NCBI GenBank assembly: GCA_013374505.1
Contig: QENJ01000044.1
Span: forward strand, 1 to 22,289
Length of the DNA stretch: 22,289 nt
Direction: 5' to 3'
Source of the DNA: Candidatus Methanophagaceae archaeon
GTDB lineage: Archaea; Halobacteriota; Syntropharchaeia; Alkanophagales; Methanospirareceae
The notes beneath the pieces are model-generated. The model worked only from the letters and a program-made list of their open reading frames with translations. It made no database searches and was not told the origin of the DNA. The translations under genes were made by a program, and so were the position numbers. Shown one piece after another: positions 15,594 through 22,289 of the stretch (positions are counted from its first letter, which is position 1; each line of letters opens with the position of its first letter).

Positions 15594-16748
15594 ATGAAGC
15601 GAAATGTGCTTCCTGATGAAGTCTATAAGAAGCGGTTTAAACCAAAAGCAGAAGATGTGCGTGGTATATTCTTCCGTGACCAAACAGCGATTATACATTC
15701 CTTACCGTTCAGGCGATTAAAAAGGAAGACACAGGTCTTTTTTGCGCCGGATAACGACCATATTTGTACCAGAATCGAACACGCATTTCATGTATTCACT
15801 AACTCAACCACGATTTCTAAAGGCTTAATCGGTAAGGGCTGGGAATTAGATCTAGAGATGGTACAGGCAATTGCATTGGGCCATGACGTGGGACATGCAC
15901 CATTTGGGCATGCGGGCGAAGAGATATTAGACGAGCTAGTAAAAAAAGAATCCACGGTAATGCACGGTTTTCATCATGAACTTAATAGCCTTCGCGCGGT
16001 AGATTATGTGTCAGAACGAGGCGATGGCTTAAAATTAACCTTTGGTGTACGAGATGGAATAGTTAGCCATTGCGGTGAAGATTTAGAGGATAAACAGTTT
16101 ATTGAACCGGTCTGGGAAGTTGAGAAGTTAGAAGAGCTACAGGAATTAGATAAACATCCCGCTTCGTATGAGGGCTGTATTGTTAGAGTAGCAGATAAAA
16201 TATCGTCTTTAGGTAGAGACATGGAAGATGCACTCGAGCTGAAAGTAGTTAAAGCCATGGAAATACCGGAAGATACGTTAACCTATCTCGGAATTGCAGC
16301 TTCTGATGCCGAAAACCAATTCAATCGAGCTCTTTTAAACAGGATAATATATGATATTATAGATACCACCGATAGTACCGAAAAAGTAGGCGTGTCAGAG
16401 GAAGGTTACGAATTCATAACGCAGTTTAATGAATTCTCAAAGAGAAGCATCTATGAAGCAGAAAAGGTAAACAATTATAAATACTATGTAGGGGTAATAA
16501 TTCAGAATCTTTACGAATCGCTATCGGATTTGTTTGATAAACACGAATTTAAGATCGAGTCATATACAAATAACTTTATTCGGTCATATCGCGACTTCGG
16601 CGAGTTTTTAAGTGCGTATAAAGACTTTTACATAGCTGCGGGCACAGACAAAACGCAGATATTGGTTGATTTCATTTCCGGTATGTCCGATAATTATGCA
16701 ATACGATTCTCCAAGGACATCACAATACCAAAAACGGTATTTAAATAG
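15594..16748 (+). CDS. HD-domain deoxynucleotide triphosphohydrolase (dGTPase-like)
   Basis: 384 aa with the start at ATG 15594, chosen because AAGGA lies ~9 nt upstream and the preceding 17 in-frame residues are not family-like. Metal-binding HD residues are visible: His63 in RIEHAFH, His97-Asp98 in GHDVGHAPFGHAGEE and Asp201 in ADKISSLGRDMEDAL; HHELNSLR (127-134) is also typical of dNTPases. Such enzymes split dNTPs into deoxynucleoside and triphosphate, controlling dNTP pools, and in some microbes restrict phage. The length fits the shorter dNTPase group. It is flanked by a convergent ribH. The exact substrate is not determinable from sequence. Confidence 0.88.
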   Translation: MKRNVLPDEVYKKRFKPKAEDVRGIFFRDQTAIIHSLPFRRLKRKTQVFFAPDNDHICTRIEHAFHVFTNSTTISKGLIGKGWELDLEMVQAIALGHDVGHAPFGHAGEEILDELVKKESTVMHGFHHELNSLRAVDYVSERGDGLKLTFGVRDGIVSHCGEDLEDKQFIEPVWEVEKLEELQELDKHPASYEGCIVRVADKISSLGRDMEDALELKVVKAMEIPEDTLTYLGIAASDAENQFNRALLNRIIYDIIDTTDSTEKVGVSEEGYEFITQFNEFSKRSIYEAEKVNNYKYYVGVIIQNLYESLSDLFDKHEFKIESYTNNFIRSYRDFGEFLSAYKDFYIAAGTDKTQILVDFISGMSDNYAIRFSKDITIPKTVFK

Positions 16749-16841
16749 AATCAACGAATACTTACGGTGGTTCCGCATTTACCACAACGAAAAGATCACG
16801 GGGGGGGATTCTGCCTCGGAAATCTGCCATACAAAAACCGC

Positions 16842-17270
16842 TTATTTAAAGTCCTTCATCCGTTTAACCATCTTTACTGCTGCTTCCACCGCCCGTTTTG
16901 CATAATCTATACGCTCTTGTGCTTCTAACCGCGTCATCCCGGGTCCGGATACGCCCAAAGCCACCGGTTTTTTATAGTCCAGGGAAAGGTCCATTATCTT
17001 CCGCGTGAGCTGTGCCGCGATTATTTCGTCATGTTTCGTTGCTCCTTCTATTACACAACCCAGGGTAACTACGGCATCTACTTCTTCATCGTTTAGCATC
17101 TCCTTCACAGCTAAAGGCATGTCAAAGGTACCCGGTGTGTATAAGGTACGAGAAACTTTTGCACCGAGGAACTCCGCGTGCTCTTTTCCCAGTATCTCCA
17201 TCTGATACGTAATGTCCCGATGAAACTCGGACACGACAAACCCCAGCGTTATCTCTTCTTCTTTTGTCAT
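16842..17270 (-). CDS. ribH: 6,7-dimethyl-8-ribityllumazine synthase
   Basis: 142-aa enzyme of riboflavin synthesis that joins 5-amino-6-ribitylaminouracil with 3,4-dihydroxy-2-butanone 4-phosphate; it forms icosahedral or pentameric shells. Seen: VVSEFHRDI (substrate-binding Phe/His), TPGTFDMPLAVK (45-56), GCVIEGATKHDEI with catalytic-type His80, and the archaeal-style GVSGPGMTRLEAQERI. Start chosen at ATG 17270, because AAGGAG lies 6 nt upstream; a TTG two codons earlier is also open. Riboflavin is also the precursor route to F420-type deazaflavin in archaea. It converges on the HD gene and diverges from the ABC ATPase gene. Confidence 0.93.
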   Translation of the reverse strand: MTKEEEITLGFVVSEFHRDITYQMEILGKEHAEFLGAKVSRTLYTPGTFDMPLAVKEMLNDEEVDAVVTLGCVIEGATKHDEIIAAQLTRKIMDLSLDYKKPVALGVSGPGMTRLEAQERIDYAKRAVEAAVKMVKRMKDFK

Positions 17271-17439
17271 CTTCAACTCCTTTTTGTACTACGTTTTATA
17301 AAAAACCTTTCATTAAAAAGATTCTTTCGTTTTAGTCAAGAACTAATATACATCGCATACGATAAAAAATACGAGAACCAAGAGGTATATTGATAACGTT
17401 TTATTCAGATTAAGTAACTTTAAGGTGGACTCTCAGGAT

Positions 17440-18138
17440 ATGCTGAAACTAATAGACGTTGTATCTGGCTATACGGACGTGAATATTATCCAGGGCGTAT
17501 CATTGGAGGTACACAAGCACGAGATAGTCACGATAATAGGGCCAAATGGTTCGGGCAAATCAACGTTAATGAAGACCATTTTCGGGCTCGTGAAGTTGAG
17601 AAGCGGGCGGATACTGTTTGATGGCTCCGATATATCTCGGGTGCGACCAGATAACATAGTAAAGAAAGGGATAGGCTATGTACCGCAGGAGCAAAACGTG
17701 TTTACTTCGCTTACGGTGTGGGAGAACCTCGAGATGGGTGCTTTTATCCAGCGGGATAGATTTGAGGCAGGGCTTGAAGAGGTCTTGACTATATTCCCGG
17801 AATTGAAGGCTAAACGCGAGCAGAAGGTAGGTACTATGAGCGGTGGCGAGCAGAAGATGGTGGCAATAGGTAGGGCACTAATACTGATGCCCACGCTCTT
17901 GTTGCTTGACGAACCGTCTAGTGGGCTTTCGCCGAAACTCCGCGAGTTGGTATTCAAAAAAATCGTGGACATCAATGAACTTGGGACTTCGCTTATAATC
18001 GTGGAACAAAACGCGCGGATGGCGTTAGCCGTGAGTCACCGCGGTTACGTGCTGGAAATGGGTAAGAACAGGTTTGAAGGCAAAGCGAAAAGTTTACTTA
18101 CGAATGACGAAGTGAAGACTCTTTATCTTGGTGGATAG
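17440..18138 (+). CDS. ABC transporter ATP-binding protein, LivF-like
   Basis: 232 aa from ATG 17440 (family proteins begin M-L-K/x-V/I; a GTG five codons earlier is also possible). All ABC motifs are present: Walker A GPNGSGKST (34-42), Q-loop VPQEQ with Gln83, signature SGGEQ (134-138), Walker B LLLLDEP (153-159) and the IVEQNARMAL block in place of the switch His, which is characteristic of the LivF branch of branched-chain amino acid importers. The LivG partner, permeases and binding protein are not in this window, so it is an orphan ATPase here. The real substrate may differ from branched-chain amino acids. Confidence 0.9.
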   Translation: MLKLIDVVSGYTDVNIIQGVSLEVHKHEIVTIIGPNGSGKSTLMKTIFGLVKLRSGRILFDGSDISRVRPDNIVKKGIGYVPQEQNVFTSLTVWENLEMGAFIQRDRFEAGLEEVLTIFPELKAKREQKVGTMSGGEQKMVAIGRALILMPTLLLLDEPSSGLSPKLRELVFKKIVDINELGTSLIIVEQNARMALAVSHRGYVLEMGKNRFEGKAKSLLTNDEVKTLYLGG

Positions 18139-18161
18139 ATGAGCACTCATTTGTACAGGGT

Positions 18162-18839
18162 TTAGTGCAGCAGCCATACCACGTTTCCGCCTTCTTCTTT
18201 GCGTTTTATTTTAGCGTGGCACTCCATATTCGCCAATACCTCTTTTAGAAGATGATGAGGTATGTATAGGTCAAACTCATCTTTCATAGCTGTTATTATT
18301 TCTGCCAGCCCCATACCATTAGTGTTTGCAATCACCTTTTCCAGTAGATCCATTACGTCCTCATGGATGCTCCAGGGATATATCACCCACTTCCAGTCTT
18401 TTATAAGCTCGCCGTAGTAATCGGGCACGAACGTGGAAGAAGTTTTATGCTGCAGTGCCGCTGTCTTTACCTCACCAGCACCCAATGATTTTACATGCTC
18501 AACAACAAATTTTATGCTGTCTCCGGTATCTGTTACGTCATCCGCAATCAGCACTCGTTTCGATTGCAGTTTCGCTATTGCCGCATCATCAAACCCGTAT
18601 TTCAGTTCCGCGGCACCAGTAATCGTGGCTGTTACGCCCCAGTGCTCCATCTTCAAGCTCAGTAAATCTTTGAGTAAGAAGAAGTCGCAGAGTACACGTG
18701 CTAAATACCAGCCGCCTCTTGCTACTCCTACTATCACTTCCGGCTTGAATCCCGTTGCATTTATCTTCGCGGTTATATCGCGGCAAAGGTCATAGGCATA
18801 GTTCCAGTCAACTACAACACAGCTAAATTTTTCGTGCAT
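18162..18839 (-). CDS. Purine-type phosphoribosyltransferase with C-terminal winged-helix-like extension
   Basis: 225 aa. The PRPP-binding signature VLIADDVTDTGDSI (96-109) is textbook type I PRTase, and VGVARGGWYLARVLCDFF (38-54) gives the pyrophosphate loop. The fold resembles the archaeal hypoxanthine/guanine or xanthine PRTase group that salvages purine bases to nucleotides. The last ~60 residues (LLEKVIANTNGMGLAEIITA through VVWLLH) extend beyond a minimal PRTase and look like a small helix-turn-helix/wing domain, which could add regulation or DNA binding. The base specificity cannot be read from the sequence. It converges on the ABC ATPase gene with a 23-nt gap. Confidence 0.87.
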   Translation of the reverse strand: MHEKFSCVVVDWNYAYDLCRDITAKINATGFKPEVIVGVARGGWYLARVLCDFFLLKDLLSLKMEHWGVTATITGAAELKYGFDDAAIAKLQSKRVLIADDVTDTGDSIKFVVEHVKSLGAGEVKTAALQHKTSSTFVPDYYGELIKDWKWVIYPWSIHEDVMDLLEKVIANTNGMGLAEIITAMKDEFDLYIPHHLLKEVLANMECHAKIKRKEEGGNVVWLLH

Positions 18840-18977
18840 GTACTTATATCTCGTATTTAATTCTAATAAAAGGTTGTAGTTGTATAGCTTTGGGGTGCAG
18901 GACTATGAGCTATGGCAGATTCAACCGTGTTTATGAATTTATAGAGTGCTCAAGCTAATTCTTCTGGTCTCAGGTGG

Positions 18978-19009
18978 AAAAAATAAAAGGATTGGAAAAG
19001 TCCAATTCC
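18978..19009 (-). terminator. Terminator of the PEF-CTERM gene
   Basis: On the minus strand GGAATTGG pairs with CCAATCC around a short loop (18989-19009, one bulge) and is followed by TTTTATTTTTT. It sits 13 nt past the stop of the surface-protein gene. Confidence 0.65.
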
Positions 19010-19021
19010 CCATGCAGTTTC

Positions 19022-19729
19022 TTAGTCTCTTCTGCGTTTGCGGTGGTTGAAGAAGAACATTAGCCCCAGTATTGCTGCAACTGGTAGTGCGATTGTCGAG
19101 AATTCAGGTATCTCTGTGTTTTCGATATTCACCATGTAGTCTTCAACTTCGCCATCAGGAGCATTTCCTTCGTAGAACGAACACATACCAGAACCGCTGC
19201 AGAAGCGGAAACGTGCGAATGTCGTGCCAGTAGTTGCCCCTTGCGGCACATCAAACGTCAGTTCGTTGTGTTCTGGTGTCAACGGCACGTCTGTGAAAAT
19301 CTGCTCGCCTGAGTCGGCCCAGTCGCCGTCTGCGTTAAAGTCTATCCACGCATTCAAATATCCCGTTTTGGACAAAGGCGCGATTACCGTCACCTGCACC
19401 GTGGCCAGATTGCCAGCCGTTAATGGTCCAAAAATAACACCATCCTCGTCATCATTGCTGCTGTTGTCATCGCCGGTGGCCTCGGAGTCTGGTTGACCAT
19501 CGTCCTCATGGTCCCATTTATCGCCCAAGTAATATCCTCTGCCGTAGTTGCCATCACCATGATTGGCACCATTGTTCCCTGTCAGCGTGGGATAAGGATC
19601 CGGTGCATCGCCCCAGTCATAGTGACATGCGGCTGCGGTTCCAATCATAGCGACAGCCGAGACTACAAAGACAACAACAAACATACTTAAAATCATGTTC
19701 GTATACCTTAATTTTTTTATTTTACCCAT
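19022..19729 (-). CDS. Exported surface protein with GEVED domain and PEF-CTERM sorting signal
   Basis: 235 aa from the ATG at 19729, chosen because GGAG lies ~9 nt upstream and a proper signal peptide follows (KIKKLR then a hydrophobic stretch 12-33, cleavage near TAAA-CHY). The mature part starts DWGDAPDPYPTL...GANH and is rich in Asp/Glu (HEDDGQPDSEATGDDNSSNDDEDG), then a calcium-loop-like WIDFNADGDWADSGEQIF (128-145) and GEVEDYMVNIE (193-203), the hallmark of GEVED-type extracellular beta domains. The C-terminus is IPEF (207-210), a hydrophobic helix and a basic tail HRKRRRD, the PEF-CTERM tripartite signal that archaeosortases recognise for cell-surface anchoring. The processing enzyme is not in this window. 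Probably an S-layer-associated or adhesive protein. Confidence 0.88.
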   Translation of the reverse strand: MGKIKKLRYTNMILSMFVVVFVVSAVAMIGTAAACHYDWGDAPDPYPTLTGNNGANHGDGNYGRGYYLGDKWDHEDDGQPDSEATGDDNSSNDDEDGVIFGPLTAGNLATVQVTVIAPLSKTGYLNAWIDFNADGDWADSGEQIFTDVPLTPEHNELTFDVPQGATTGTTFARFRFCSGSGMCSFYEGNAPDGEVEDYMVNIENTEIPEFSTIALPVAAILGLMFFFNHRKRRRD

Positions 19730-19888
19730 TTTATCATCTCCTTTTTTTTCCATGGTTTTAGTTTTATAGCAGCACTCAAACCACACCAAAGGCAAATTCC
19801 TTTAGTAACGCTTTTTTTCTCCTACGGTAAAGCGCAGTAGAAACCGACTGTGTGCTTCTGCCTAGCGTCACCTTGTGGTATCTTTTTG

Positions 19889-20110
19889 CTACCTGCTCAC
19901 CCGGAAATTGTTCCTTGCCGCTAACGCTACAAGTTTGTTTCCGAGGATTAAGACCGCTTGCTTGTGGTTGTTTTTGCTCCTATGTACCTGAAACGGAGTA
20001 ATCGCCAATGCGTTGTACCTCTCGAAATCGCAGTCCACACCCTCTAGTTCACAATACCGCTTCAACTGCGCCAACAACAAATGTAGATGTACTAGCTCTT
20101 CTTTCTTCAT
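19889..20110 (-). CDS. UPF0058 family protein
   Basis: 73 aa from ATG 20110, the start used by the family (MKKEELVHLHLLLAQL); the frame runs 13 codons further up to 20149 but those residues are not family-like. Family landmarks: the ELVHLHLLLAQLKRYCE helix, FERYNALAITPFQVHRSKNNHKQAV and a closing helix LILGNKLVALA. UPF0058 proteins are small archaeal helical proteins of unknown role. It is alone on the minus strand, with ~240 nt to the M20 gene upstream, where I see nothing else, and 93 nt to neighbouring features downstream. Confidence 0.82.
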   Translation of the reverse strand: MKKEELVHLHLLLAQLKRYCELEGVDCDFERYNALAITPFQVHRSKNNHKQAVLILGNKLVALAARNNFRVSR

Positions 20111-20352
20111 TTTTATCTTAACGCTTCGCTGTTTACCGAAAAGCGCCACAATAATAATTGTAATTGGCTGTATTTATGATTTACGGTCGTTTGTGATCAA
20201 CACCAAATTTGATTACGTACTAAATAATTTTACAATATGCTGCAACATTTTTTAAAGTGACATTTGTGTTTTGATGCCGTAGTTTTACCAGCCGGTCTAA
20301 CAAGAAGAAACATAAATCTTTAACTTGTGATAGGAAACTTAGTGGTGTGTTT

Positions 20353-21616
20353 ATGGAAGAGCGAAAAAGAGCGGTATTGGCAAAATCAGTAGAGCGAAAA
20401 GAGAAAGAACTTATTGGTTGGCTTACGGAATTAGTCGGGATACCCACGTTCGTGCCGCCGGGCGAGAACTATGGCAAGATAGTAGATTGGCTATTTCCCG
20501 TGCTCGAGGGTTTCGGATTCCAGTGCGAACGGATAGAGATGCCCGAGGATGTGTATGCAGCAAAACAAAAGAATGATGAGTTGATAGGTGAGAGAGTGAA
20601 CCTGCTCGCTACTAAAGATACGGGTGCCGCGGAAAGCGTAGTGATATACACGCATCTGGATGTTGTGCCGGCAGGCGAAGGCTGGAGTGCACCGCCGTTT
20701 GAGACTGTAATAAAAAAACGATAGAGTATATGGACGTGGTGTCGCGGACTCGAAAGGCAGCGTTGCTTCGCTTTTGACTGCTTTAAGCGTAATGCACGAG
20801 CAGAATTGGGCGAGCAAGTATAATCTCACAGTTGCGTTGACCACAGACGAGGAAATAGGGCCTTATTCAGGTTTATGCTACTTTGCAGATGCCGGACTGC
20901 TCCGAGGCGACTATTGCCTTTGTATGGACGGCGATAACGAAGGAATTGCGATAGCCACGAACGGAGTGATGAATTGGGAGATAAAGGTACAGGGCAAATC
21001 ATGCCATAGCTCTATCCCGTTTATGGGTGTTAACGCGATAGAAGCCGCAAAAATCGTGATGCACGAGTTAGAAAGCTTGAAAGAGATGGTAGAGCGTAGG
21101 GAATCAAAAGCACCGTGTAGTCCGCATATGACTGATATAAGTGGTCAGGAACACATAAAACCTGTTTTTAACGTTACGATGATAAACGCAGGTGTGAAGG
21201 AGAACATTATACCACCGAGTTGCACGTTACGGGGCGATCGTAGATATATCCCGGAAGAAGACGTGGAAACGGTGTTGAAAGAGTTTGAGGCTGCGGTAGA
21301 AACCATAAAAACGAAGCGCGGTATAGACTTAGAGTTGTTTTGCAAACCTGGATACCCGCCTATGTTCACTGAGCAGAACAACGAATGGGTAATAAAAGTA
21401 CAGGACGCGGTATCTGACGCCTTTGGCGTTGCTAAAACGTTAATTGGTGTGCAGGGTGGTTTGGATGTCGCTTATGCCGTTCAGAAGACGAAGCAGCCGG
21501 TTTGTGCTTTCGGCGTTGGTAGTTTCATGGATAGCAATGCTCATGGTGCGGATGAGAACGTCAGGATACAGGATTTAAAAGATTATGTGCGGTTTTTGGT
21601 GGGGTTGTTGACTTAG
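20353..21616 (+). pseudogene. M20-family metallopeptidase (ArgE/DapE-like), frameshifted
   Basis: Two frames make one protein. Frame 1 (20353-20724) starts with MEERKRAVL and ends shortly after the YTHLDVVPAGEGW metal block (His, Asp). Frame 2 resumes with DRVYGRGVADSKGSVASLLTAL (bridging Asp), then TTDEEIG (catalytic Glu pair), KVQGKSCHSSIPFMGVNAIEAA (dimerisation/lid domain) and the C-terminal HGADENVRI metal His. Removing one A from the A7 run at 20712-20718 joins them into about 420 aa, a normal M20 length, reading VIKNDRVYGRG. So all active-site groups survive and only one base separates this from an intact gene. Real inactivation, sequencing error and slippage-based expression are all possible. 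The substrate class (acetylornithine, succinyl-diaminopimelate or peptide) is not resolved. Confidence 0.85.
20712..20718 (+). other. A7 homopolymer at the M20 frameshift
   Basis: T followed by seven A and then CGATAG. Six A would keep the M20 frame open, while seven lead to a TAG stop two codons later. A homopolymer of this size is prone to both sequencing miscount and polymerase slippage. Confidence 0.75.
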
Positions 21617-21660
21617 GGGCTGTTAATGAAAAAGCACAAGAAAAATTCAAAACTGAGAGC

Positions 21661-21721
21661 CACAGAGGTCACAGAGGTCACAGAGAGGAAATAACTCGGT
21701 GCTCTCGGCGTACTCTGTGAC
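21661..21721. repeat. CACAGAGGT short tandem repeat with inverted partner
   Basis: Three 9-nt units (CACAGAGGT, CACAGAGGT, CACAGAGAG) at 21661-21687. GTCACAGAG at 21677-21685 has its exact inverted copy CTCTGTGAC at 21713-21721, so the block can fold into a 9-bp stem with a 27-nt loop. It lies in the 296-bp gap between the M20 gene and hicB. Confidence 0.6.
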
Positions 21722-21770
21722 AGAAAATATACGTTATTATACAACAAGATAACATGAATTACTTGTACTA

Positions 21771-21862
21771 TCGCCTAACATCGGACATACTGTTCGGGCT
21801 TACGCCTTCACCGAAATGTTCGGCTTCGCCTCGCACTTCGTATGTCTGCGACCGTTAGGCGA
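21771..21862. repeat. attC-like imperfect palindrome
   Basis: The ends are TCGCCTAAC (21771-21779) and GTTAGGCGA (21854-21862), perfect inverted partners that contain RYYYAAC and GTTRRRY, the R'' and R' boxes of integron attC sites. Inside are ACATAC (21785-21790) and GTATGT (21840-21845), which would be L'' and L', separated from the R boxes by 5 and 8 nt as in an attC unpaired spacer. The central ~49 nt holds small GGC/GCC hairpins. The total of 92 bp fits attC sizes. No integrase is in the window; alternatively this is a non-integron folded repeat. Confidence 0.5.
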
Positions 21863-21872
21863 AATATCTTTA

Positions 21873-21893
21873 ATATATATGAAACATATATAT
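21873..21893 (+). promoter_or_regulatory. AT-rich palindrome before hicB, likely promoter/operator
   Basis: ATATATATG (21873-21881), loop AAA, CATATATAT (21885-21893) is a perfect inverted repeat. It ends a few nt before the Shine-Dalgarno of hicB (TTGGAGGTG) and includes TATA-like sequence. HicB antitoxins commonly repress their own operon, so an operator here is plausible; this is inference. Confidence 0.45.
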
Positions 21894-21912
21894 CCAATTG
21901 GAGGTGTTAAAG

Positions 21913-22134
21913 ATGGAAAAATTACATCTACCCATAATCATTGAGATGGACGAAGATGAGTATTACATAGTAAGTTGCCCGCTGTTCAGGGGTTGTCATT
22001 CTTACGGCGAAACTATAGATGATGCACTGGAAAATATAAGGGAAGTCATAGAGATGTGCCTCGAGGAGACAAAAGTCGAGGAGCTTAATAAGTTCGTAGG
22101 GGTTAGAGAACTGGAAGTAGCCCAAAATGTCTAA
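21913..22134 (+). CDS. hicB: HicB-family antitoxin
   Basis: 73 aa, with a strong Shine-Dalgarno (GGAGGTG) ~7 nt before ATG 21913. The sequence reads as the partial RNase H-like HicB fold: IIIEMDEDEYYIVSCPLFRGCHSYGETIDDALENIREVIEMCLEE, matching the family pattern of D-E-x-G-Y-x-V-x-x-P-x-x-x-G-C-x-T-x-G-x-T-x-E-E-A. It has the short form without a C-terminal DNA-binding domain. It neutralises the HicA RNase toxin, and the next gene, overlapping by 8 nt, is a broken hicA. Sitting just after the attC-like element, it resembles a toxin-antitoxin gene cassette. Confidence 0.85.
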   Translation: MEKLHLPIIIEMDEDEYYIVSCPLFRGCHSYGETIDDALENIREVIEMCLEETKVEELNKFVGVRELEVAQNV

Positions 22135-22252
22135 ACTTCCTGTAATCAAAGGCAGGGAACTTGTAAAGTTTTTGGAATCCATGGACTTTAGAGGCTGTCC
22201 CACAATTATCCAACAACGACAGATAGCATCCCTCTATCACAAAAATATTTAG
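22127..22252 (+). pseudogene. hicA: HicA-family toxin, interrupted after ~21 codons
   Basis: The start MSKLPVIKGRELVKFLESMDF is the standard N-terminus of HicA (YcfA-like) mRNA interferases. It should continue with a R-Q-K-G-S-H strand carrying the catalytic His, but at about 22190 the family sequence stops and reads RGCPTIIQQ to a TAG at 22250. The break coincides with GAGGCTGTCCCACAA, a sequence typical of insertion-sequence termini. The toxin is therefore probably inactive, leaving hicB without its partner. The remaining 3' half of hicA would be expected on the far side of the element. Confidence 0.7.
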
Positions 22253-22289
22253 TTCTAACATCTATGCCCTTTAGCGTTTGTCCTACGCA
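22191..22289. mobile_element. Probable end of an insertion sequence (runs off window)
   Basis: Starts where hicA loses its family sequence. The first bases, GAGGCTGTCCCACAATTA, look like IS terminal inverted repeats of the G-G-C-T-G-T-C-C-C type. On the minus strand a frame is open from the window edge to a TAA at 22206, 15 nt inside the boundary (its last residues are CDRGMLSVVVG), where the end of a transposase gene would be expected. The family cannot be assigned from 99 nt. Confidence 0.4.

Noticed and set aside
16754..16800. Zinc-ribbon-like CGKCGTTVSIR on the minus strand downstream of ribH
   Set aside because: The frame has a stop a few codons upstream and no start; shifting within the nearby C8 run does not join it to an open frame without a stop.
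21661..21690. CRISPR-like array
   Set aside because: The units are 9 nt, contiguous and without spacers, and there are no cas genes.

Overview
This window is archaeal chromosomal DNA. The signs are an archaeal-type PheS with N-terminal winged-helix repeats, an archaeal-type AlaS with a Cys-rich N-terminal extension, a UPF0058 protein, a PEF-CTERM surface protein, and several genes with a TATA-like box about 25-30 nt before the start codon and little or no leader. The gene mix fits an uncultured Halobacteriota lineage, for example the Methanophagales/ANME-1 and Syntrophoarchaeia neighbourhood. That placement is an inference; no rRNA or methanogenesis marker is present.

Layout. 1-3.3 kb: end of a PfkB-type sugar kinase, a shared terminator hairpin, endonuclease III (nth, minus), pheS (plus) and an IscU/NifU-type Fe-S scaffold (minus) whose 3' end overlaps pheS. 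3.3-14.8 kb: the striking part. A 4832-bp segment is present twice in direct tandem (4090-8921 and 8922-13753, plus a shared 4-nt ACGG edge). Each unit carries the last 49 codons of a 182-aa gene, an unrecognised ~307-aa winged-helix-like protein, a 251-aa protein that looks like a divergent PCNA-type sliding clamp, a UbiA-family prenyltransferase and the first 569-570 codons of alaS. Because the breakpoints lie inside two genes, the left alaS copy is cut to 571 aa with an immediate stop and lacks the editing active site, while the right alaS copy is complete (919 aa). The 182-aa gene is complete only on the left.

14.8-20.1 kb: housekeeping genes, namely a TrkA/RCK protein, an HD-domain dNTP triphosphohydrolase, lumazine synthase (ribH, minus), a LivF-like ABC ATPase, a purine-type phosphoribosyltransferase (minus), an exported PEF-CTERM protein (minus) and a UPF0058 protein (minus).

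20.3-22.3 kb: accessory region. It holds an M20 peptidase split by one extra A in an A7 run, a block of CACAGAGGT repeats, a 92-bp imperfect palindrome bounded by GCCTAAC and GTTAGGC that resembles an integron attC site, a hicB antitoxin, and a hicA toxin gene that loses its family sequence after about 21 codons at what looks like an insertion sequence end running off the window.

The observations most worth follow-up are the microhomology-bounded tandem duplication with its editing-less AlaS, the small operon encoding a clamp-like protein next to two unknown proteins, and the attC-like element beside a toxin-antitoxin pair in an archaeon.
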